Shown piece by piece: positions 11,895 through 21,450 of a stretch of DNA of 64,000 nucleotides. A model generated the notes under the pieces. It worked only from the letters and a program-made list of their open reading frames with translations, was not told the DNA's origin and made no database searches. A program made the translations under genes and the position numbers. The stretch is from Atopsyche davidsoni (lineage: Eukaryota > Arthropoda > Insecta > Trichoptera > Hydrobiosidae), in contig JAILWY010000005.1 of assembly GCA_022113835.1 (NCBI GenBank), positions 1,506,501 to 1,570,500 of the forward strand, given 5' to 3'. The stretch's first letter is position 1, and each line of letters opens with the position of its first letter.

Positions 11895-14340
11895 ATTGTA
11901 GCTTTTGAATGTATATTCACGGGACTGGGCTTGTGATATTTCAATTGCTTTGTTTGTCCCCGTTCGGTTTATTGTAAAACAGCATTGGCAGAGTAGGCTC
12001 TCCGGACTTTCTGCTGATTATTGTCAGTGCGCGTTATGTCCGGATGAATTAAGATGAGTCTGTTTGTTTACACAGCATTGCCGGTTCTGTCGTTCCAAAT
12101 GTCCTGAAGTACCTTTTATTTAAACTGTATTGTATTTTTTGTAGTTTATTTTTCCCTACAGCAACCTCCAACAAACAGTGTGCCTACTAAGCCCTAAAGC
12201 AAATTATTAATTGTAGTGGTTTTATTTTACATTTATTTCCTATTAAAGAGTAAAATAAAAAAAAGTGTTTTTACAGTTTTTTGATTTTATTGCTGTAAAA
12301 AAACACTCTTAAGATATTTTATAGCTTTATTTAATGCTTTTATGAAATATTGTTAATTTATTGCTGAAAGCAATAAATTCCAAAACAGAATGCTTGTTAT
12401 GCGTAAAATAGCTATAAAATATACAATTCTTAATTTATTATTTTAAATATAAAATTAATATAAAAACTAAGAAATCAACAGATCATCAATTAATAACGTT
12501 TTTAATATGAAATATTACTTCTTTTCATTGTATTTTTAAGAGTGAAATTAACCGGAAGTGCTTATTTTTTCTACAAGTATACCCGACAAATCAATATTTA
12601 ATAAAAAAAATATATTTAAAATTTTTCGGTTTTTGTTATTTAAGTGCTTCACACATTATTCAACAATGGAATAAAAATATTGCTACAGTTTAATAAAGTT
12701 TTTCGTAGTTTTAGTCATTAAGTGAGATTGTCCGGATATATATATAGTGCAAAGCATACTTTTAACAATGTATTTTTGGGTGTTTTATAAAACAACGTTT
12801 TATCCATAATATTAAGATTTTCTCAAATCCAAGTAAATTCAGGGTATGATTGATAGCTAAAAGTATGAAATATAATGGAATTTTAATTTGATTATTCTAC
12901 TATATGAAAAATGAGTTTTGTAGGATTTTTATTATTTGTAATTGAACTATGTCAAAATGTAGCGTAAAAAAAAAGTTTGTAGGGATTTCTTTGATTTGAT
13001 AAATTTTTGATGAAGAATTTATTAAAGTACTAAGCATGATTTTGCAGGGTAAATGATTTTGTAAGGAACATGATTTTGTCGGGATATCGATTGCTGAGAA
13101 AACAAACGGCGCCGGTGGGTGTCGAAGGCAAGCCCACATATATTTTTTGTCAATCTATTTGAAGTTATTAAGGACCGTTCAGCCCCTCGGCGATATCGCA
13201 TTACTAGTAATGGACAAAGAGACCACGGCGACATTACTTGTGGGAGATGTTCTGGTGACATATAGAGTTTCCTGCGGCCGAGGCTCGTGAGAACGCAGTT
13301 GGCCGTCGCTGGCGTGTCGGAGAAATGATTATCTTTCTTTAACATTTTTTTATCGGCATCGTGCATCTTAGTTCCTAAGATAAACAAGAAGGGACAATAG
13401 AAACCAGATAGTTTGAAATTCGATAAATTCGTTTTATTCAGAAAACAAAAAAAATATATAACAATCAATAACGTTTTAAAAGTCTACGACTATTTCATAT
13501 ATCGTTAGCATTTGGTAGATTTTATGATACAAATTTACATTTTTCCAATTATATACAAAAATAAAATTAATTTATACAAAATAAAAAGAAATCTAATCTC
13601 GCTCTGTTAAATTATAAAATACTTTGCATCTTTCATTCTTTCTTTACAATATTTTCATTTTTTTTCTTATAGAAATAATATTGCTGATTATAAAATTAAT
13701 CAAAATAATTATTTATACAACATTTATAATATTATTACCGTTAGGTCACTCTACTCCAGGTAAGGTACTCTGTCGGATTCTCTGTTCGTACAATTTTCTA
13801 ACTAAACAAGTTCTCAATCTTAACCAATAAATTATATTACTTCTGAGGAACTTTGGCGACCTGAGATGAGAGTTCGCTGAGAAATCCATTCACAAGTGGT
13901 AAGAGTCGATATCGCATTTGATACAAAAACGATACAATTAAAAAGCATATTTTGCACACTAGATATGCCGTGCTTAGCGAAAATAAACATGGTTTATAAT
14001 ACATTCTTTAAATAGATCCTAAAACTACATCGTCTTAACCCCCTTGAGCGATCGCCGGCATAAAATTTAACACATAACTCTATTCAGCTACTTAACAATG
14101 TTAAAAAAACGGTCAAGTCACATGTAAACTTATTGCTACTGGAATGAAATAAGTTAAAATCAGTACACTCTTTGAAATTGTGCTGGGTATTTGTAGAATT
14201 TTTGCTACTCTCTTCAAAACACAGTAATCTCTGAAACTGACCAAATATTGATATCACAAACACTTCAGAACAAATATCCAACATAGCTTCACATCTAACC
14301 ACATAAAACACAGACTACCGGGAGGTTTCGAATCGTGACG
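11895..14340. other. AT-rich sequence 3' of the Toll gene
   Basis: No gene recognised. 13080-13330 is a GC island; the minus-strand open frame at 13022-13468 covers it but has no recognisable domain. A TTTATT at 13433-13438 (AATAAA on the minus strand) is a possible distal poly(A) signal for the receptor gene. Confidence 0.4.
13036..13086. repeat. 17-bp tandem repeat, three units
   Basis: Three adjacent 17-bp units begin at 13036, 13053 and 13070, each starting ATGATTTTG and differing in the last half. Function unknown. Confidence 0.7.
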
Positions 14341-14346
14341 TTTAAT
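14341..14346 (-). terminator. Candidate poly(A) signal ATTAAA of the Toll gene
   Basis: ATTAAA on the minus strand lies 130 nt downstream of the Toll stop codon. It is the commonest variant of AATAAA. No experimental support is visible, and the AATAAA near 13438 is an alternative. Confidence 0.35.
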
Positions 14347-14457
14347 TGTGTTTGCCGAGGAGCCTCGAGAGGGTCAAGACGTCTCACATTGTCTTACGTT
14401 CTAGGGGGACGGTTGGCGGGGTCTCAGAAGCGGGAGTGGCGCTATAAGAGGCGGTTA

Positions 14458-14459
14458 CC
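14458..14459 (-). other. Possible 5' splice site just past the Toll stop codon
   Basis: On the minus strand CAG|GTAACC falls 17 nt after the stop codon. If used, the transcript has a 3' UTR intron close enough to the stop not to trigger nonsense-mediated decay. No matching acceptor can be assigned from sequence alone. Confidence 0.25.
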
Positions 14460-14475
14460 TGCGGTGGATCATGCG

Positions 14476-17400
14476 CTACGCCCACAGAGGCTGCGGCAGG
14501 CGGCGAGGGTCGCGGGGGCCCAGGGCCAGGGGCGTCAGCCCCAGCGGGGGGCCGCGGTAGGGCGCCTTGCCGTGACCCCCGGGGCTCCCGCGCTCCGGCA
14601 CCGCGGGGCTCACGGACGCGTAAATGTTCACAGTCGAGCGCTGGTGATGACACGACTTCTTCAGGTCGGGCATCGAGAAGCGGAGCTTCTGCCAGAACTG
14701 CCTGTCTCCCCATTCGATGCACGTGTTCGTCTTCAGATACAGCCGCAGATCCGGATCCAGATCGCGCATCGGCAGCTCGCCCATCAGGATGATGATCAGC
14801 CTCCGCCTCCGCTCCTTCAGCACGTCGTGGAGTGCGGATTTGAACTCAAACCGGCACCACTCGTTGTGGATAAAATTCTTGGAGAGCACCACCACCGTGC
14901 GTTTCGAGGACTCGACGGCTTCCGATATGGTGTCGGATACGTAGGCAGAGGGGTTCAAATCCCTGTAGTGCAGACACAGTCTGTAGCCCGGCTCGCCAGA
15001 CTCGAGACCGGGCGCGAGCATCTGGCTTACGAAAGCTTCGTCTTTGACGCTGTAGCTGATGTAAGCGTCGAAGAGCCTCTCCTTGTCCTGCTCCTCCTCG
15101 AAGGCCGTGGTCTTGTAGCACATGCGGAGTCCGCATCGAGAGTGTATCCAGACGCGCAGCTCTCGCCTGTAGTAAAAGAGGCCGCACACGAGCCCGACGC
15201 TGACTATGAACACGCAGACCGTGATCAGCAGCAGAGGGAGATAGTCGTTGATGGGCTGGCTCTCCACTACGGCCACCCCGCCCGAGGGATAGTCAGAGCA
15301 AACGGTGGAGTTGAAGTCCGCGAGTGCTGGACCGACGGCGTTTGTGACGTTGTCGTAAACACACACTATCTTATTAAAGTCCATCACTTTGCCGACGTTG
15401 GTCCTCAGCCAGCCGCGGTACTTCCTGAGATACTGGCAATCGCAAGACCACGGGTTGTCCGACAGACCTATCTCTACCAGGTAAGAGTTGAGCGTGAATT
15501 GCCACACCGAAAAAGCGTCGAGTCTATTCCCGTCCAAGCGTAAAACTTCCAACTGCTTTAATTCTATAAACGTGCGATTGTCTATGTAATGTATTTGATT
15601 TCCTTGCAAATAAAGTTCACGGAGGTTTTCGAGAGTAGCGAGTTCGAAACCGAGCAGCTCTTTTATGTAATTGTTCTCTAGATGCAACACTGTCAACCGC
15701 TTCAATCCACTGAAGGTGTGATTATACACTGCGGCGATGTTCGAATTGTTCGCGTAAAGCACTTTGAGATTTTTTCTTCCAATAAACGAGTGGCTGGAGA
15801 GTTCGCCGAAGTTGTTGCCGTCCAAGTACACTTCCGTTGCGTCCATCGGGATGCTACTCGGCATTTCAGTGTACCCCACTCCGGAGCATTCTACGACATT
15901 GGCCGACCACGACTGGTCATGATAGCAAGTACAGTTCGTTGGGCATGTCATTTCACAATCACACGCGTCGAAATCGCAGCAATGACACAAAGCAAAGCAA
16001 TGAGTCTTATACGTGCACAAAAACTGTGAAGATTCTGCTTCAATCAAAGGGATATAAGTTCGCTCCCTATTATATAATAATTTGCAATAAATACTCTCCA
16101 AGTCCATAACTTTCGGATGCTGGCGAAGATGATCCAGAGTGTTTATCCTCTGTAACCATTCCATTGTGCAATCGCATTGGAATGGATTTCCGCCAATGTA
16201 GAACTCAGGCAGCGGACGTTCGGGATTCACCGGAGTCAATCGCAAAGCGCTCAAGTCCATACTGACGATCTGGTTTGCATACAGATCTACGCGAGTCAGA
16301 TTATTCTTTCTCACGAACGTGTGTGGCTCGACTTCCGTAATCAGATTGTCGTTTAGGAATAACAGTTCAACATTGTTGGGAATAGAAGAAGCTGTCACTT
16401 TCGTCAATTTATTAAAACTCGCATCGATAGTCTGCAATTGCCTGCGTTCCGGTTGACCTTCGCGGTAATTATTTGATAATTCTTGGATGTTATTTTTGTG
16501 CAGATCGAGCCATTGGATGTTCGGCGGGACCATCGAGTAATCGAACCTCTCGATCTGATTGTCCGACACATTCAGCCACAGAAGCGACGGAGTGTTCTCG
16601 AACAGTCCGCTTATGTCAGTCAAACCGTTGTTATCCAGTCGGATGGCTTGGAGGAACTCAATATCTTCGAAGGCACCGTGTTCGATTCTTCGTATTTTAT
16701 TTCTCGCGAGGTTCAAGATCTGCAGCACCGGGGCTTCAGAAAATGCACCCTTGCTGATATTCTCTAGCTTATTTCCGATCAACCTCAGGCCGTAGAGGCG
16801 CTCGTTACCGCCGAAGCTGGCCTTCTCGAGAGATGATATCTTATTATCACCCAAATCAAGAGTCCGCAGCATGCGCATATTTTTAAGCCCTATCGGCACT
16901 TTGGTAAGGGCATTTTCGTTTAAGCTCAAGTCTTGAAGCGAAGAGCAATTCTGAAACGCCTCGGGGTGAATCCCTTCCAAGTTGTTATTATCGAGAGACA
17001 ACAGGGATAAAACGTAGAGCCCGTTCAGCGAGTAGGCGTCCAAATAAGTAATTCGATTACCCGACAGGATGAGAGTGTGCAAGTTGTGCATAGGGGTGAA
17101 AGTGTTGGGGGCGATCGACTCTAGCATGTTCTCGGCGAGATTTAAAATTTGTAGAGTGTACAGGTCTCGGAACATATTGGATTCTAATTTGGACAGTCGG
17201 TTATTTCCAAGCTGCAACAACACCATGCGAATGAGCCCAGTAAATGTCCTCGAATCTATCCAAGCGCTGGTCAGATGATTCATTGATAAATCTAATGCCA
17301 ACAATTGCGTCAAATTTTCAAACAGTCCGGGGGATAGCACACTGATCGAATTATTTGCCAAGTAGATTTCTTTGATACCGTGAGAGTCACGAAAGAGTTC

Positions 17401-18342
17401 TGGAGGCAGAGCCACAATTTTATTATTAGACAGATCTACTATTTGCAAGTCTCTCAACCCTCCGAAAGCCTTGTCAGCCACCATGGAGACTTCGTTGTCG
17501 TGTAGATGAAGCTCTTTCAGCCTCCTCAGTGCACTAAAACCCATGGCGGGCATCAACACAAAATGGTTCTGCGAAGCGTCGAGCACTTGAATGTCCAGCG
17601 AGCACGGGAGATTCGCCGACATGAGCAGAGGAGACGGAGGAGGACTCTTGTCGCCATCCTCCTGACTGCTAACGAGAGGCTGCGGCGGAGCCGCCTTCTC
17701 TCTGAAGCCGAGGTCGCTAACGTCCTGCAGGCGGTTCACTGAGACGTTTAAGTACATCAGGTTGGTGAGGGGACAGAAGACGCTCTCAGGAAAAGACCAG
17801 ATATTGTTGTAACTGAGATCCAAGCGCTCCAACTGACGCACAGGATAAAAACTGGCACCTGCTATTTCCAGACTCATCGCAGCCCAGTTGGTGTTTCTCG
17901 TCCTGACGGTCAAGTTCCTCAGATCCCTGAGGCCCGTGAGGACTCCGGCCGGCCACCTCCCGAGCTTGCAGTGATCCAGAACGAGCTGTCGCAATTTGAT
18001 GAGATGCGAAAAGCTGCGGTCGTCGAGAGAGCTCCTCGACAACAGCTCGTCATTGCACTCGATCCTCAGAGACGTGGTGTGCTCCGAGGGAATGACACTA
18101 AAATTGGTAGTGTCAAACTCGCTGTTGATGGTCCTCAGCTTGCAGGTCAGCGCGACCTCGTCGGATCCGCTGGGATCCCGCAGCCACCACTGGCAATCGT
18201 CGGGGGCTTCGTATCGAATGGGAACGGCTCCCTGATCGACGTCATTGGAAGCGATGACACCGGCTACCGCGGAGAAGACGACGGCCAGCAGCAACAGCCG
18301 CGAGCGTTGATCTTCCATAGCGACGGTTGTTTGAAACTTCAT
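14476..18342 (-). CDS. Toll-6: Toll-family receptor, Toll-6 type
   Basis: A complete, intronless, single-pass leucine-rich-repeat receptor of 1288 residues. The first in-frame ATG is at 18342, with an in-frame TAG 27 nt upstream (18369-18367). A second ATG at 18318 has a better context and sits directly before the signal peptide (RSRLLLLAVVFSAVAGVIA), so the mature start may be residue 9. Order: LRR block 1 (about 60-715), cysteine-rich LRRCT (about 717-775, NPFQCDC), LRRNT (about 781-806, CHCCDFDACDCEMTCP), LRR block 2 (about 815-960), second LRRCT (962-1015, NPWSCDC), transmembrane helix (about 1034-1057), TIR domain (about 1088-1226; FDAYISYS, BB-loop RDLNPSAYV, FW box), then a 60-residue tail with NIYA. 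The ectodomain wording (YLDAYSLNGLYVLSLLSLDNN, CDFDACDCEMTCPTNCTCYH) is what I recall of Toll-6 rather than Toll-7, 18-wheeler or Tollo. The family signals or adheres at the plasma membrane. A low-complexity Pro/Ser insert lies at about 212-241. Confidence 0.93.
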   Translation of the reverse strand: MKFQTTVAMEDQRSRLLLLAVVFSAVAGVIASNDVDQGAVPIRYEAPDDCQWWLRDPSGSDEVALTCKLRTINSEFDTTNFSVIPSEHTTSLRIECNDELLSRSSLDDRSFSHLIKLRQLVLDHCKLGRWPAGVLTGLRDLRNLTVRTRNTNWAAMSLEIAGASFYPVRQLERLDLSYNNIWSFPESVFCPLTNLMYLNVSVNRLQDVSDLGFREKAAPPQPLVSSQEDGDKSPPPSPLLMSANLPCSLDIQVLDASQNHFVLMPAMGFSALRRLKELHLHDNEVSMVADKAFGGLRDLQIVDLSNNKIVALPPELFRDSHGIKEIYLANNSISVLSPGLFENLTQLLALDLSMNHLTSAWIDSRTFTGLIRMVLLQLGNNRLSKLESNMFRDLYTLQILNLAENMLESIAPNTFTPMHNLHTLILSGNRITYLDAYSLNGLYVLSLLSLDNNNLEGIHPEAFQNCSSLQDLSLNENALTKVPIGLKNMRMLRTLDLGDNKISSLEKASFGGNERLYGLRLIGNKLENISKGAFSEAPVLQILNLARNKIRRIEHGAFEDIEFLQAIRLDNNGLTDISGLFENTPSLLWLNVSDNQIERFDYSMVPPNIQWLDLHKNNIQELSNNYREGQPERRQLQTIDASFNKLTKVTASSIPNNVELLFLNDNLITEVEPHTFVRKNNLTRVDLYANQIVSMDLSALRLTPVNPERPLPEFYIGGNPFQCDCTMEWLQRINTLDHLRQHPKVMDLESIYCKLLYNRERTYIPLIEAESSQFLCTYKTHCFALCHCCDFDACDCEMTCPTNCTCYHDQSWSANVVECSGVGYTEMPSSIPMDATEVYLDGNNFGELSSHSFIGRKNLKVLYANNSNIAAVYNHTFSGLKRLTVLHLENNYIKELLGFELATLENLRELYLQGNQIHYIDNRTFIELKQLEVLRLDGNRLDAFSVWQFTLNSYLVEIGLSDNPWSCDCQYLRKYRGWLRTNVGKVMDFNKIVCVYDNVTNAVGPALADFNSTVCSDYPSGGVAVVESQPINDYLPLLLITVCVFIVSVGLVCGLFYYRRELRVWIHSRCGLRMCYKTTAFEEEQDKERLFDAYISYSVKDEAFVSQMLAPGLESGEPGYRLCLHYRDLNPSAYVSDTISEAVESSKRTVVVLSKNFIHNEWCRFEFKSALHDVLKERRRRLIIILMGELPMRDLDPDLRLYLKTNTCIEWGDRQFWQKLRFSMPDLKKSCHHQRSTVNIYASVSPAVPERGSPGGHGKAPYRGPPLGLTPLALGPRDPRRLPQPLWA

Positions 18343-18404
18343 CACGCGCGACACACGACTCGGTGACTACACCGTGGATAACATTCGACTGAGCAGTCGA
18401 TCAT
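18342..18404 (-). CDS. Upstream ORF of 20 codons ending on the Toll start (TGATG)
   Basis: ATG at 18404-18402 opens a 20-codon frame whose TGA stop (18344-18342) shares its A with the receptor's first ATG (18342-18340). The -3 base of the uORF ATG is G, so it should be recognised. The peptide contains several cysteines (MIDCSVECYPRCSH...). The arrangement is compatible with termination-reinitiation control of receptor translation. It matters only if the mRNA includes this stretch unspliced and the first ATG is used. Confidence 0.5.
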   Translation of the reverse strand: MIDCSVECYPRCSHRVVCRA

Positions 18405-18921
18405 CTCGACTCTAATCACTGAACTTTAATAAGCGTTGAGTGTTTATCCATTATCGTATCGAGATGAAAGAGAGTCCGCGGCACAGGGGTAGGTCCGCAC
18501 CGGCCGAGATTTGCTGTGCGACTGGCGAGATATCGGCGGAGACTGTGTTCATATACCCCCCGGCTCACCCCCGCACCCTCCGGCGAGCGAGCACATCACT
18601 AGCGGTACAGAATCATAAGCCCTCCGAGCCGCAGCCCGCGACACACATCGCACGAACGGGGCTCTTCCGCGACTGGGGCGGCAGAAAAGGGGTGTGTTTC
18701 TCTTGACAGTGAAGTCTCACTCAAAACACGAGGACATCCCTCGAAACACCGCCGACGCAACTCAAACAAAGTTCAAAAACTCAAAAACAATCGAAAATAA
18801 ACACTCCGAAATTATAACTTGCGATCGTTGTAATTTTGTATTTGGGTAATTTCAACGAACGGAAACCGAGCGAGCGCAGATCTGAGCGACGTCCTTCCCG
18901 GTTCGCGAGCGATCGGCAACT
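18343..18921 (-). promoter_or_regulatory. Predicted Toll-6 5' leader, GC-rich and rich in upstream AUGs
   Basis: If transcription starts at the initiator at 18921 and the leader is unspliced, it is 579 nt long. It then has eight upstream ATGs, at 18737, 18648, 18616, 18596, 18552, 18451, 18404 and 18384. The frames opened are short (about 5 to 33 codons), and all terminate before or at the main start. Such a leader predicts weak or regulated translation. A leader intron could remove part of it. Confidence 0.45.
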
Positions 18922-18923
18922 GA
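18889..18923 (-). promoter_or_regulatory. Core promoter: initiator TCAGTT plus DPE
   Basis: TCAGTT at 18923-18918 matches the arthropod initiator exactly, giving +1 at 18921. GGACGT at 18894-18889 starts exactly at +28 and fits the downstream promoter element consensus RGWYVT at all six positions. It lies in a CpG-rich island, 579 nt upstream of the Toll start and in the correct orientation. A second TCAGTT at 18944-18939 lacks a well-placed DPE. A TATA-like TTTATAAA at 19043-19050 is too far from +1 to serve this start. Confidence 0.6.
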
Positions 18924-19079
18924 CTGCAGCTCGCAGGAAACTGAGGCCCGGAGCCTCGCCGGGGCGGAAGGGGCCGAGGGCAGCCGAGCTCCGCCGGAAA
19001 CTCCCGAACGCATCGCACTTAATACGAACAAATACCGACGCATTTATAAAGGCCGAACGGGGAGATAAAAGTAAGTCAT

Positions 19080-21370
19080 GATAAATATTAAATATAATGC
19101 AAAGAAATGCGTGTTCCCCTAGTCGCCTAGACTCTGATAATAGGATCGCGCTCACAAAGGAAAATCTCTCAGATGTATGAATTTTAAGGTATTTATAAGT
19201 TTTACGCTGGGGTTTCTATTGAATGCCTGGTCTTGTGACTGTCTAATCGAGTGCATAATTTATTTTCACAACTGACTGCATGTAATTACTGTGCTCTTAT
19301 ACAAAATAATATTTTTTTCTTGCACTTGCATTTATACGAAAACGATACCTGCTTTTTAAATAGACTAATATTTTTAGCCGGTACTAAATACATCCTAGAG
19401 AAATATATCCATATATAATCAGTTACTTAATTTTAAAAAATATTCATAATTTTTTGATTTGTTCGGCTTATAATTATTCCATGAATTTTTGACTGTTGGT
19501 TTTCATTTAACGTTTAATACATTATGATTTATTTTTATTATTGAAAACTACATGTTTTTTATTTTTATTTTAGTGAACTTCTTTCAACGTTAGGTATTAC
19601 TAAGGTATATTTGAGCAATAGATATTTAGGTATTTCATATTTGTTTCATTTCCTATTTTGTACACCGCTTTTACATATTTTAATTTACCATTTTATTCCG
19701 TATTTTTTTGTTGACATACAGAAAACCAGACACGGCATAAGACATTTACACATTAACGTACATGTTTATTTCATGATTTTTATTGATAGTATACGTGTCA
19801 AATAAACTCATGGTGGTGATTTTAAAATTGAATTTAGTTTTTGATCAACTATTTTAAGATAAATTTTATTAACACTTCTTCAGAGCTTGTGATTATGATG
19901 TAATAAAAAAATACACGACAAGCTGGTTAATTTGTGAGATAACATTTTTTAAAATTAAATAGAATATATAAATGGCTGAGATTAAATGGTTTTTTTTTTT
20001 TTTTTTACGCTTTAGTCTCTCAAACATATATTCAGGATTCAATTTGAATAAGCTGTTGATATTTGAAAGAGATTACAAATAACAAAATTTCGTTACCTCC
20101 TGGCCATTTGACTATTCGTATTTATAGTACAAAAACTATAGTTGAAATATTGAAAATATACTTAGAATAACCACGAAGATCCAATTCCCATGAATTTAAA
20201 TACGGATTCATCAACCTTGGCACCAAAAATGAATGATGGAATGCTTAAGTTTTTGTATCAAATTCGTCGAACAAACTAATGCATAAGTCCACACATTTAT
20301 GCAGACAAAGGAAACATGCTTCTGGTGAAAGTTTTGATGAAACCTGATATTTAAAAGATATTTAAAAAATCATCAGTCAGATCTACCCGAGGAATCATAT
20401 CGCTTCACCTGTCTTAATTACTGAAGGCTTCATTAGTGCGACCATTAGGGGTTTTGGTCGGAAAACAATGAGATGTACCTGTATTTATGTCGTGCCCCAC
20501 AATCATCGTTAGGCACTTGAATATACAATCAGGTAAAAACACGGAATCTGTACCGAAGAATCACAAACACTGTATTAGAAATCAGCATTTATAAAATTTT
20601 AGCTACACCTGAAATACCCGTCTCTTATTTTATGGAATTACAGATTTCTCTCTGATTGTTTGATTAATTGGATAATCGTTGGTTAAGTAACTATTTTTCT
20701 CATATATGTCTAAGATTCTTAAAATAAAAGTTGAGTATTTTAGTTTGCTTAAATAATAAATAAAATTAAAAACAAAAATACAGTAGTTGTATCCATATAA
20801 AAGTATGAAATTTTGACTTTATAAAGTTAAACACAAAAATTGTTTTTTCTTTGTTATCTCGCAGCCATTTAAATAGTAATTATTTTGCATTTTGAGATAA
20901 ATTGTTTATCAATTGTACTCAAAATTAACGTGCAGTACTATTAAAATCTTAGTTTGAAGTTTTATACTGTAAAGCTAATATATTCCTTGTAATTGATCTA
21001 GGGTTATAACTAGGTAATAACAACCTTTTTTTATATAACGCAATTTACAATTAATGCCACATTGAAAAATGAATCCATTTAGTTACTTTGAAAAATTATT
21101 ATCTAAGAAAACTAATAAATTATATAAATTGATTCAAGAAATAAATTATTAACTACGTAAAAAAAATATGATCAGTATTTAGATTTTTCAAGTATGAAAA
21201 TGAAATAAGTCATAAAAACTTTAATTATACACGAAATGCAAACGTACAATGAAAAAATGTACATGTTATATTGCATTGACCATTACATATTTGCACATCA
21301 GCGGGACAGATGGGGATTGGCACAAAGCGGGCATTTAAATTGCAGAATTAGTTCCGCATGGGATTATCGA
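19080..21370. other. AT-rich sequence upstream of the Toll promoter
   Basis: No coding region seen. Long T and A runs occur (for example at about 19989-20006). Open frames such as 19611-19805 are hydrophobic AT-driven translations without domain features. Confidence 0.5.
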
Positions 21371-21450
21371 CTGGGCACACTAGCTGGAGGGATGCTTGGG
21401 GCACACAGGGTAGCGGTTCTAATCCAGTTAGCGACATCCCCGGAAAAATA
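21366..21450 (+). mobile_element. tRNA-like SINE head
   Basis: A pol III A-box-like stretch (TAGCTGGAGGGATGCTTGG, 21381-21399) and a B box (GCGGTTCTAATCCAG, 21413-21427) are spaced as in a tRNA. The flanks do not fold into an acceptor stem, so a tRNA-derived SINE fragment is likelier than a functional tRNA gene. Confidence 0.5.

Noticed and set aside
13022..13468. 148-codon minus-strand open frame
   Set aside because: It spans a GC island and a 17-bp tandem repeat and shows no domain or conserved motif.
14335..15543. 402-codon plus-strand open frame opposite the receptor's TIR region
   Set aside because: It lies antisense to the GC-rich, conserved TIR/tail coding sequence. Its Arg/His/Val-rich translation has no domain, so it is a codon-bias shadow.
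18342..18354. GTG at 18354 as receptor start
   Set aside because: A eukaryotic gene is expected to start at ATG. The first in-frame ATG is 18342, with a stop just upstream of the GTG.
21366..21450. Functional tRNA gene
   Set aside because: A and B boxes are present but no acceptor stem or anticodon arm can be drawn. The same holds for the other tRNA-like fragments.
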